This document shows positions 10,206 to 19,918 of a stretch of 64,000 bases of DNA, one piece after another (positions within the stretch are counted from its first letter, which is position 1; every line of letters begins with the position of its first letter). The notes under the pieces are model-generated. The model ran no database searches, was not told the origin of the DNA, and saw only the letters and a list, made by a program, of their open reading frames with translations. A program made the translations under genes and the position numbers. The DNA is from Agapanthus africanus (lineage: Eukaryota > Streptophyta > Magnoliopsida > Asparagales > Amaryllidaceae): the NCBI GenBank assembly GCA_030015575.1, contig JASDDO010000006.1, positions 206,031,632 to 206,095,631 on the forward strand. Reading direction: 5' to 3'.

Positions 10206-12273
10206 TGTAAGTCCATATTGCGACCCCCGGTTCTTACGGGGAGGCGGAAACGGTATAAAAGAAACAAATTTTTATCGCAAGAGGCAACATAGACTAAACA
10301 ATGTCGGGATCGTGTCTAAACTAAACTAGCATACAAGCTAAAGAGTCTTAGCTACTCGGATGAAAATTATACCTAAACTTGAACTCCTTCTTCTTCAAAC
10401 CTTGTAGAGGTTGATGGTTCTTGCCTTGTAGCCTTCTTCCGTCGAAGATGGATCCACCTCGAAGGTTCAACCTTTGGGCTCTTTCTCGAACTTGGAGTGA
10501 ACTAGGATTTCCGGCTAGCTAAACCTTGAACCCTAGAGAGAGTAGAGAGTGTCTAGGGGTTGTTTTCTTTTCAAGGTGAATGATTCTCAACACATGAGAA
10601 GGAATCACCTTGAGCTTGAGGAAGAAGAAGATGAAGTGAGGAGAGAGAATGATTATGAAAGAATGAGCTCTTTTCTTTTGCAACCACGACTAAAAGAAAA
10701 GGAATTATCTAATTAATAATAATAATTCAAAAAATGAAATAGTTGATGGTTGTATTTGGAATGACCACTATCATACTTTCAATAAATGAGTGTAAGCATG
10801 AATCAAGGAGAATCCTTTCAAAGCATGATGGTGGTCAACATTCAACCATGGTCAACAAGTCAACAAAATCAACCATAACAATATTTCATCTAATTACTAT
10901 TATTAATTGATATTTCAAAAAACTATTAGGGTTTGGAAAAAGACGACTGTCAACTGTGCAAACGCACCCGTTCCGAAACCCTAATGGAACTCATCTTCCT
11001 CCTCCTCAAATAACTGTGCATACACACCTGCATTCTTGTTCCGAGGAACATGAATACTGAGAGATAAAAGCAACCCCAAAACATATACCGGTATCTGACT
11101 CAAACCAGAGCCAGCCAGTAATATCCGTCCGGACTCCAAACGTGCACAAGTGCGCGGATGAGAACGAACCCTGTCGCAAAGCCATGCGACCTCTACTCTG
11201 TTTTGCCCAGAGGCGAATACCCTCTGTGTGGGACTCTAAAGACTCGACACTACGCTGGCAGTGGGTTTAACCACAGACCGCAAGCGGCACTAGCTATGCG
11301 TAACGGTCCCCAGGTAGATGCCGACAAGAAGGCTGACGAGGTGAAACCCCATCTGTACTCCTACTGAGTCTGAATGTGACAGTCTCCGTACAGTCCGGTC
11401 TGTTCGTCTGATACATCGCATGTCGGGCCTAGGGGGCGGTAAAACGTCAGTCCCCCAATAGCGGTACAAGTCATGTCGGAGTGAAGCCCAAAACACCCTG
11501 AGATAACACTGGAACCTACCAGTATATCTCGCTTGCCCTGGCCAGGGACTACTCGTGTAATGGCTCTCCTACACACAGCGCGATGTCAACCCCCAATACC
11601 GGGAGAGACGAATCTTGTCTAACCGGCACTGCCTCCAAGTGCTTCGGGACTGCACCCAACCACCACCTGTTTACACGACTCCTTTGAGCCGTGGTAGGGT
11701 AGTGATCAAAGTGCAGTGGGAACACACTCGAGGCGAAGTGCCAGTGTCAAGTCAGCGGACTAAGCTGCACTCATGTCACCTGGGAACTGATGACTGACGA
11801 TAGGTATAATACCAACCTGTCAGTTCCCGACGAGTCCTGTCCAGTGTACTCGTAACCTAACGAGCACCCGTATACTATCTCCAGTACGACGTACTGATGG
11901 CTGTGGGACAGACCATCTCCCACACTGGGATGAGAAGCGCACATGCTAGTCTACTCCGGAGTATCGATGCCCTGTCTCGATAGTCCTGCGACTAGGGACC
12001 TGTATAAGGATGTGCTTATAGATTACCCAGCCCCCACTAGTGTGACTGCCATCACAACGCTGGTAATCAAGCAAAAGATCCTAAGGGCTCCACTAATGCG
12101 TATAAGTGATATAGTAAAATAAACACAAGTACACATTAAAGTAGAAACAAACCAAGTAGCATACTACTATATTGAGCAAGATTGTTTATACAAGGTGAAT
12201 ATCCCAAGCTTCCATTAAGTAATATACAAACTAGTATGATACAGTAATGGCCTCTAGGGCATATACACTAACA
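10206..12273 (-). repeat. E2 5' LTR
   Basis: 2068 bases and the partner of 2128-4213. On the element strand an AG|GTATAA sequence (around 10371-10374) lies about 165 bases from the end of the LTR; it is conserved in E4 and similar in E5, and is a possible splice donor. Confidence 0.93.
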
Positions 12274-12278
12274 CCAAT
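12274..12278. repeat. Target site duplication CCAAT of E2 (right copy)
   Basis: Second copy of the CCAAT duplication, directly after the TGTTAG end of E2 and continuous with E1 leader sequence. Confidence 0.9.
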
Positions 12279-13278
12279 ATAACATATCACAGCAACACAT
12301 AACATCACATGTCATCAACGTAAGTAAATATGTGTATCACAATTGTCATTGACATATAGCAACGAAAACGGTGATACCCCATATATTACACTTACGGTCG
12401 CAGAAAAGAAAATATCAAACTGCAACATTTGGAATCCATAATCACCTTAGACATTATAAACCCAAAATATCACATACTTTGGATTTCATGCCCAACTATA
12501 TGAATTCCACATACTGTATCACATTCCAGAAAAAGCTAGACGACATTAAACATTCCGATCGAATAAACAAACACCCAAAATTTGCCAAAAAGCTCAACAC
12601 TTAAGCCTAGTTTAAAAATACTCATCACATGCCACAGTACCATTGGACCAACCGTAGAAGGGTCAACCCTTGCCTCACCTATGGCGCCGTGGAACTACCG
12701 TAAACCCTAGGGTTTGGCGGCAGTTCTTACAGTAATAGAATCGAGTTAGGGTTTTGTTCCTCTAGAGGGTCCACCGCATTACTTGCACGATATTTGAATG
12801 TTCTTTAACTCGGAAAAAATCCAACTCTTGGAAAATTTTCCGTCGAAGGTTAAAGTGGGTATTTGATATCCGTTCAAACTTTTTAACACCGTCTAAACAA
12901 CCCGAAAAATAGTTAGAATTACCACTACGAAACACTCTGAGTTGCCTTTGCAGAAAGTTAACATCTCATGAAAATTTAGCAAAAACAAACAACACCTGAA
13001 ACACCAAAACCCAGAGAAAGGAACGCAGTACAAATATCAACCCTGAACTCCACACCAAAACCGAGCAGGCCGGTTTTCTGTGCTCTGGCGGCCAAAATCC
13101 GATGTCCGGGGTTGAATTTTGCACTGTGTTCAAGTTGCATCTCATACAACATTCTGCAGTTGTTTAAAATTTTTTTCGACGAATTTAAAATTTCGACAGA
13201 AACTGAACGTGCGTATCGGGTGTTTCAGAGTTGTTTCGGTTTCGTAATTATACATACATCGTCTAAATCTCTAGCTTG
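12279..13278 (-). other. E1 5' leader, PBS-proximal part
   Basis: One kilobase of E1 leader between the E2 insertion and the PBS. It matches the leaders of E6 and E7 (for example the region around 46100-46320). It contains no conserved frame; a 77-residue open frame at 12371-12604 is on the opposite strand to the element. Confidence 0.75.
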
Positions 13279-13290
13279 GCTTTGATATCA
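13279..13290 (-). other. E1 primer-binding site, mutated
   Basis: Reads TGATATCAAAGC on the minus strand: two transitions away from the TGGTATCAGAGC of the other elements. It is one base from the LTR. The G-to-A pattern fits decay of methylated cytosines. Confidence 0.8.
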
Positions 13291-13291
13291 C

Positions 13292-15479
13292 TATAGAATT
13301 GCTTGGCACGACAACAATGTTTCGGGAGGTATCGTCCATGCCATGTTCAAAAATTTGCCATACAAAACAATCCTAACCCTAGAATATTAACTAAAGATTT
13401 AGACAATACAATTTGTAAACTACTTTACATCTAAGTGAGTAGGGATTACAACCTTTGTAGTCCGGTCCTTTACTTCTTTAGCTCCTTGTAGTAGTCCCTT
13501 CAATCCAAGTGGTGATCTTGCGGACTCTTGAACGGCTCCACAAGAAGAAAGCAACGAGCTTGCACGAAGTCTTCGAGCCCGAAAATGATCTACGTTGAGT
13601 AGTCACTAATCATGCTACCTCTTCACTAATGTGGTATTAGTGATGCTAACACCCTATACTAAAGTGTTAATCTAGTAGAGGATGATGAAGTAGGATTTTT
13701 GCTCACTTTAGAATTACTTTTCCCACTAATTTATCACCTCTCATGAAAACCTAGAGAGCTCTCTCATCTCAAGAGGAAGATGAAGCAAAATAATAGAGGA
13801 GAGAGTGAATGGCAACCATGGGTGAGAAAATATCGAATATGTCTCATGTAGAGACTTAACCATGAGTTTAGATAATGGTTGGGTTAAAAAATATTTAGTG
13901 TAAGACAAAACTAGTGGACTAAGTCAATGGATCTCCAAGCTTCTCAAAGCTTAATGCCATGTGACCAATTTCCAACTAATAATTGAGTTACTGTAAATAA
14001 ATAAACTCTACATTAACTTTATCATGGTGTAAGTCTCATACACCCATGTTGCATATATCATCAATCATGACACATTAACAAAACAAAATTAATATATCCA
14101 CATATATATTAAGTGTGCATATGTGAGAAAAAGAAAATGTTTAATTTAGCTAATATTAGTTAATGTAAAATAGTATATCAAATATACAATTATACATTAG
14201 ATTATCAAATCAACACTTGATTTAATAATCCGGCTATATCACATATAACCGACTAATATTATATGTATCAACTTATCGAATCAACACTTGATTCGATAAC
14301 CCGGCTATATCTCATATAACCGACCGATACAAATATCGCGAGAATAGAATACGGTATCACATACTCGTATTAATCACGGTCCCGTACATATCACATATGT
14401 TCTCCTACTTCGTTTTTCCTGAGCCAGTAAAACCTCTGTGTAGGACTCTAAAGACTTGTCAATATGCCGGCAGTAGGTGATGATCATATCAAGCACCCAC
14501 AAGCCGTCAGCGGTACTAGCTGGACGTAACGGCTACCCGGGTATTGAGCGATCAGATGATCAACAAGCAAGCCCTCTCTAGCACTTGTAATACCTGTCAG
14601 TAACACTACCGTACAGTCCGGTCTCTTCGTCTAAGATGTTGTATATCAAGTCTAGGGGTGGTAAATGTCAGACCCCAATAATTCGATAAGTCATGCTGAT
14701 ATGAGGCTCATAACGGGTCGAGAAACTACTATTAACACTTACCACTAAATCTCCAAATTATCCCTAGCCAGGGTCTTGCAGTTATATCCAATCGAGCACA
14801 GCACGACATCTACCCCCAATACCGGGAGAGACGAAATCCCCTCCTATCGCTCTTTGTCACCATGTGACTCGGGACTGTACCCAATAACCACTGTTTTGCA
14901 CGTCCTCATGAACGTGGTAAGGTGGAAATCAAAGCACAGTGGAAATCACACAAGACACTATGACGATCTCTGGTCTACAGACTAACCTGTACCAGTGTCA
15001 CCAGAGAACTGCTATCTGACGTCAGGTATAATACCATCTAGGAGTTCTCGGCGAGTCCTTCCATTGTACCCAGTCTCCACTGAGCACCCGTATACCATCT
15101 TTGTTGTCAAACACCAATGGATATGGGATCATCCATCGCCCATCTCATGGGTTGAGATGCGTATACGCTAGTCTACTCTGGTATATCGATGCCCTGTCTC
15201 CTTACTCCCACGACTAGGAACATTAAAGGATGAACTTATGGACAACCATGGCCCCACTAGTATGATCTTCATCATAATCCTGGTAGTCAAGTATACATCC
15301 TAAGGGCTTTACCAACATATAACCATGAGACAGTATCAAGAGACAAGTATACATGTTAAGATAAAGAGCAACCGGATAGCATACTATCACGTCGAGTAAG
15401 AAAGTCCTCTCTATATATGTCCAAGCATCCACTATAATATACAGCATATGTACAATAATGGCCTCTAGGGCTTACATAT
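13292..15479 (-). repeat. E1 5' LTR
   Basis: About 2.19 kb, homologous throughout to the LTRs of E3, E6 and E7. The PBS side ends TATA rather than TACA by mutation. The other side stops after TACATAT, about eight bases short of the usual TGTTAG terminus, where it is joined to E3 leader in reverse orientation. No second LTR of E1 is in the window. Confidence 0.85.
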
Positions 15480-15809
15480 GAAATCCGATGTATGTGATAT
15501 TTCGGGTTTATGATGTCTAAGGTGATTGTGGATTCCAAATGTTGTAGTTTGACATTTTCTTTTCTGCGACCGTAAGTGTAATATGTGGTGTATCACCGGT
15601 TTCGTTGCAATATGTCAACTACAATTGGGATACCCATATTTACTTATATTGATGACATGCGATGTTATGTGTTGCTGGGATATGTTATATTGGATCGTCG
15701 TGTTTTGAATAGCCGGTTTTTTTTATATGAGATGAGACTTTTTTATTTTCATTCATGTAAAAAGTTGTATGTAATATTCTTTTATTGGGGCACTTCCGGG
15801 ATGAGGATG
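15480..15809 (+). other. E3 leader, part upstream of E4
   Basis: Leader sequence homologous to E1 (about 12487-12279, reverse strand) and to the E6 and E7 leaders. It begins abruptly inside the leader at the E1 junction and ends at the GGATG duplicated by E4. A 76-residue open frame here is not conserved and is not called. Confidence 0.75.
15805..15809. repeat. Target site duplication GGATG of E4 (left copy)
   Basis: GGATG directly precedes the TGTTAG start of E4 and is repeated at 25960-25964 directly after its TTACA end. Confidence 0.92.
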
Positions 15810-17183
15810 TGTTAGTGTATATGCCCTAGAGGCCATTACTGCACCATACTAGTTTGTATATTACTTAATGGATGCTTGGGATATTCACCTTGTATATACA
15901 ATCTTGCTCAAAATAGTAGTATGCTACTTGGTTTGTCTCTACTTCAATGTGTACTTGTGTTTATTTTACTATATCACTTATACGCATTAGTGGAGCCCTT
16001 AGGATCTTTTGCTTGATTACCAGCGTTGTGATGGCAGTCACACTAGTGGGGGCTGGGTAATCTATAAGCACATCCTTATACAGGTCCCTAGTCGCAGGAC
16101 TATCGAGACAGGGCATCGATACTCCGGAGTAGACTAGCGTATGCGCTTCTCATCCCAGTGTAGGAGATGGTCTGTCCCACAGCCATTAGTACGTCGTACT
16201 GGAGATAGTATACGGGTGCTCGTTGGGTTACGAGTACACTGGACAGGACTCGTCGGGAACTGAAAGGTTGGTATTATACCTATCGTCAGTCATCAGTTCC
16301 CAGGTGACATGAGTACAGCTTAGTCCGCTGACTTGACACTGGCACTTCGCCTCGAGTGTGTTCCCACTGCACTTTGATCACTACCCTACCACGGCTCAAA
16401 GGAGTCGTGCAAACAGGTGGTGGTTGGGTGCAGTCCCGAAGCACTTGGAGGCAGTGACGGTTAGACAGGATTCGTCTCTCCCGGTATTGGGGGTTGACAT
16501 CGCGCTGTGTCTAGGAGAGCCATTACACGAGTAGTCCCTGGCCAGGGCAAACGAGATATACTGGTAGGTTTCCAGTGTTATCTCAGGGTGTTTTGGGCTT
16601 CGCTCCGGCACGACTTGTACCGCTATTGGGGGACTGACGTTTACCGCCCTCTAGGCCCGCCATGCGATGTATCAGACGAACAGACCGGACTGTACGGAGA
16701 CTGTCACATTCAGACTCAGTAGGAGTACAGATGGGGTTTCACCTCGTCAGCCTTCTTGTCGACATCTACCTGGGGACCGTTACGCACAGCTAGTGCCGCT
16801 TGCGGTCTGTGGTTAAACCCACTGCCAGCGTAGTGTCGAGTCTTTAGAGTCCCACACAGAGGGTATTCGCCTCTGGGCAAAACAGAGTAGAGGTCGCGTG
16901 GTTTTGCGACAGGGTTCGTTCTCATCCGCGCACTTGTGCACGTTTGGAGTCCGGACGGATATTGCCAGCGGGCTCTGGTTTGAGCCGGATACTGGTATAT
17001 GATTTGGGGTTGCTTTTATCTCTCAGTATTCATGTTCCTCGGAACAAGGATGCAGGTGTGTATGCACAGTTATTTGAGGAAGAGGAAGAGGACTTTCATT
17101 AGGGTTTCGGAACGGGTGCGTATGCACAGTTGACAGTCTTCTTTTTCCAAACCCTAATGGATTTGTATTATATCATTTAATAA

Positions 17184-17190
17184 TATATAA
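17184..17190 (+). promoter_or_regulatory. E4 LTR TATA-box candidate
   Basis: TATATAA in an A/T-rich stretch, about 700 bases before the LTR end; identical at 25258-25264 in the 3' LTR. Position suits a U3/R boundary, but no transcript start is known. Confidence 0.45.
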
Positions 17191-17219
17191 TAAAATGAAA
17201 TTGTGTCATGGTTAGTTTT

Positions 17220-17253
17220 TGTTGACTTGTTGACCATGGTTGAACTTTTGACC
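17220..17253 (+). promoter_or_regulatory. W-box-like TTGAC cluster in E4 LTR
   Basis: Three TTGACY sites (TTGACT, TTGACC, TTGACC) fall within about 32 bases, just downstream of the TATA candidate. TTGACY is the core bound by WRKY factors, which drive several stress-induced plant copia elements. The E2 3' LTR has a duplicated version of this block. Confidence 0.4.
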
Positions 17254-17886
17254 ATTATCATTACAAAAGAAAGATGCTCTTGATTCTTGCATTTTCATTT
17301 AATGCTTGTAATGATATTGGTCATTCTAAAACTTTCCATCAACCTTTTCATTTTGATTATTATTATTTGATAATTCATTTTCTTTATGCATTATGGTTGC
17401 AAGAAAGGAAATGAGAGCTCATTATCTCATTTAGCTTCTCTCTCTTCATCTTCATCTTCTTCTTCCTCTAGCAAAGAGAAACCTTCTCATGTGTTGAGAA
17501 TCCTCCTCTTTAAAAACAAAAGCAACCCTTAGACACTCTCTACTCACTCTAGGATCAAGGGTTTAGCAAGCCGGCGATTCTAGTTCACTCCAAGTTCGAG
17601 AAAGAGCCCAAAGGTCGAGCCTTCGAGGTGGATCCATCTTCGACGGAAGAAGGCGACAAAGGAGAACCATCAACCTCTACAACAAAGTTTGAAGAAGAAG
17701 GAGTTCAAGTTTAGGTATAATCATCTTCATCCGAGTAGCTAAATCTCTTTAGCTAGTTTGCTAGTTTTAGTTTAGACAACGATCCCGACCTTGATTAGTC
17801 CATGTTGCCTCTTGCGATAAAAATTTGTTTTTTTATACCGTTTCCGCCTCCCCGTAAGAACCGGGGGTCGCAATATGGACTTACAG

Positions 17887-17898
17887 TGGTATCAGAGC
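17887..17898 (+). other. E4 primer-binding site
   Basis: TGGTATCAGAGC, one base after the 5' LTR; complementary to the 3' end of initiator tRNA-Met. Confidence 0.95.
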
Positions 17899-18840
17899 CT
17901 AACTAAACTTAAACTAGCTTGGTAGTGAAGTGTAACGAAGTTCGGAACCGAAAAAACCCAAAAACCATACTTTTACAAAACCTGAGTTTCTGTTGAAATT
18001 TTTTTGGCTCAAAATGAAAAACTTTATACTTGTAAAATCGTCTCAGGGTTTTGTGAATGCACCCATGAAAAACGATCCACTGTTGAGCTCAAAGCGCCGC
18101 CCTTCCGCGGCACGAGGTAGGCTCGTGCCGCGCAACCGCCGCGCTTTGTCGTCTTCTCTGCATCGTTTTTCGTGCAGTGTATTTGTGTGTTGGTTTTGGT
18201 ATTTTTAAAATATATTATATGTGCCCAGATTTTCCAGAAAAGAAATTTCCTTTTGGGGTCCTATAATTCCGTATTTTTCCGAACTTCACTGCACTTTGAC
18301 TATGATGGTTATATCTGTGATGCTTGCATGTATTGAACGTCGGCTAATCGCTATAAGTCGATTAGTCGGGGTTATACATGATCTGTGTTTGGCATTGGAA
18401 TGTGTATATGAATGTGTTGGACTGTCGCGGGTGAATAGCCGGGTGGATGTGAGATGAGCTTTTGTTTTTCTTTCATTCATTGTAAATTTGTAAATTGATG
18501 TAAATATTATTTGTTTGGCCGCACAACCGGGTCGGGGTTGTAGCCGTCATTGTATAATTCTTTTTACTCTTTTTGCTCCTAGGATAGACCCATGGAGGGG
18601 TGCACAAACTACCGAGTACATGGCGGGTAGTTTGCCGCACCCGTAGGGGTCTTGGGTGGGGTATTTGGCAATTCACCGCGACCGTGTTATCCGCTTTTCG
18701 TTTCAGGCTCGAAAGGATTGCGGATTGCTAGTATATCCAATGCATTCATCTGTGATCTGTAATGTCTACTATTGCTATATCTATAACTATTTAGGCGTTG
18801 CTTATGTTTTACAGCCGCGCTAGCCCAGCCCCCGCTCTGT

Positions 18841-18861
18841 CGTTAGTTAAGTAACCTAACG
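18841..18861 (+). repeat. Conserved leader palindrome
   Basis: Arms CGTTAG/CTAACG around TTAAGTAAC. The equivalent hairpin is recognisable in E1 (about 1583-1606), E2 (about 9235-9255), E3 (about 26363-26385), E5 (about 62152-62172) and E6 (about 45550-45575). It always lies just upstream of a GCATAAGCGTACG block. E7 has lost it. Likely a structural RNA or DNA element of the leader; role unknown. Confidence 0.6.
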
Positions 18862-19217
18862 GGTAATGACGGGGCCCCGTGGCGAATGCGAATGGCATAA
18901 GCGTACGTCATATTTTGGTTGTTTTCTGCAATGGTAGGATTAAATGATGGGACACATTAAAAGTACTAATGCAAGAATATCACGCATTAAAAGAACTAAT
19001 GCAAGATAATAAACCAAGTTAAAGTCGTTGGAACAATTTCGAAAAACCACTCGGTTCTTTTCAAAACCAACTTTTAAATGCGGAGTTTGAGCCACTCCTT
19101 TTAAAAGCTATCGCGTTCCATCGACCAAATCAAGTTCACTACGTTCACGGTTTCGCCAAAACCATTCGTAGCCCTCCGTCGTTTCACATGAATAGTCAAT
19201 AGTATTCAAGCTGTGTT

Positions 19218-19413
19218 TGTTGGCCAAAGTCAAGGCATAGTGATTGGTAGCTATTGGGTATTCATGTGCAGCATAGATAGATGCGTTGGTTTGGAACAGT
19301 CGTACTGCCTTGTTGGCCAAAGTCAAGGGTAGGTACGGGTGGATTCAAATTAACCTGGAGAACGACGGGTAGAACTTGACATGTGACTTATGATTTGTTG
19401 GCCAAAGTCAAGG
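19218..19413 (+). promoter_or_regulatory. E4 three-hairpin array, loop triplet AAA
   Basis: Copies at 19218-19235, 19311-19328 and 19396-19413, all exactly TGTTGGCCAAAGTCAAGG. Each folds as TTGGC-CAAA-GTCAA with a G-U pair. Each sits in a different outer stem: CTGTG/CATAG, CGTAC plus TGCC/GGTA plus GTACG, and CTTATGA/TCATAAG. The array ends 505 nt before the gag ATG. Compared with E2, the same four bases differ in all three copies. Proposed role: a cis signal read by an element-encoded or host factor (inference). Confidence 0.8.
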
Positions 19414-19873
19414 TCATAAGAGCATGGGGCAAAAATCCACATCGGGAGTTTCATAAGTACTGAAACTTGCTAGATTTGCATACCATTTGGAGTGTGGTGA
19501 TTCTGGTAGGATTCCTTCAGTTTCGTCACGCGATGATATTTGGATCCCGATCCTACTGTGAGTATATGCTACTCCTCGGGAAATTTTTCACTAAACGATC
19601 AATGCTATAAACCTAGTAGGTGCCTAGAAAGGTGTTAGCGGGGCTACGCCCCCAGGGAAAAGAGGTTCTCTAATTAAGGAACTTCGCGAAAGCGTTGGAA
19701 AACCTCCCTCGAAGTACCGACACCAGCCTGGCCGAACGGTTAAGCAAGTATTGTACGGTGGGATTGATCCTGACTAATTCTTCCTTTATGGTTTGAGGAG
19801 GGATTCGAGAAACAGTGGGAGCCATCCTGTTTAGACAAACTAAAAACCACTCTAAACTTGCAAGAGTATCATG

Positions 19874-19906
19874 CTGAGTGTTTCTTCTTCTCTCTCCTAA
19901 TTGCAG
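19874..19906 (+). promoter_or_regulatory. Splice-acceptor-like tract before E4 gag
   Basis: A CTGA branch-point-like sequence (19874-19877), then a pyrimidine-rich run, then TTGCAG ending at 19906, 12 bases before the gag ATG. The same order (CTRA or similar, pyrimidines, AG, short gap, ATG) is present in E1, E2, E3, E5 and E7. With a donor at 17714/17715 it would remove about 2.19 kb, including PBS and hairpins. Splicing is unproven. Confidence 0.45.
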
Positions 19907-19918
19907 CGACCAATCAAC

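Larger units (their letters stand above)
2128..12273 (-). mobile_element. E2: complete but decayed Ty1/copia element
   Basis: A full-length minus-strand element. In element order it has 5' LTR 12273-10206, PBS 10204-10193, leader, gag-pol 8178-4228, PPT 4224-4214 and 3' LTR 4213-2128, flanked by CCAAT. I count about two dozen substitutions plus one 18-base duplication between its two LTRs, clearly more than in its sister E4, so it is older. Three nonsense changes interrupt gag-pol, so it is probably not autonomous now. It is inserted in the leader of E1. Confidence 0.95.
1..15479 (-). mobile_element. E1: gag-less Ty1/copia element, split by E2, truncated by window edge
   Basis: A minus-strand copia retrotransposon. 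Its 5' LTR is at 13292-15479, its PBS at 13279-13290, and its leader is in two pieces (13278-12279 and 2122-378). These are followed by a gag remnant and the start of protease, which run off position 1. The two leader pieces rejoin in register once E2 (2128-12273) and one copy of its CCAAT target duplication are removed. The rejoined stretch matches the uninterrupted leader around 50010-50030. The LTR lacks its last few bases at 15479, where it abuts E3 in opposite orientation. The element shares its gag deletion with E3 and E7. The assignment is firm; the Angela/BARE-like lineage label is inference from LTR start, PPT and PBS. Confidence 0.85.
15810..17885 (+). repeat. E4 5' LTR
   Basis: 2076 bases, TGTTAG...TTACA. 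It carries the element promoter and start of the transcript: an A/T-rich TATA candidate at 17184-17190, a TTGAC-rich cluster just after it, and an AG|GTATAA candidate donor at 17714/17715, about 170 bases before its end. Confidence 0.96.
17899..19918 (+). other. E4 5' leader
   Basis: A 2.0 kb leader with many upstream ATGs. It contains a GC-rich inverted repeat (about 18105-18145), a 21-base palindrome (18841-18861), two GCATTA...TAATGC repeats (about 18955-19010), the hairpin array and the acceptor-like tract. A scanning ribosome would meet many short frames before gag, so splicing or internal initiation would help expression (inference). Confidence 0.8.

Noticed and set aside
19218..19413. 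The three leader hairpins acting as kissing loops with one another.
   Set aside because: Loops such as CAAA, CTTC and CTTT are not self-complementary, so identical loops in one element cannot pair with each other.
19218..19413. The leader motif as a simple WRKY W-box (TTGACY).
   Set aside because: E1, E3 and E4 have TTGGC, which breaks the W-box core in one arm, and the G-U pattern fits RNA better than a DNA site.
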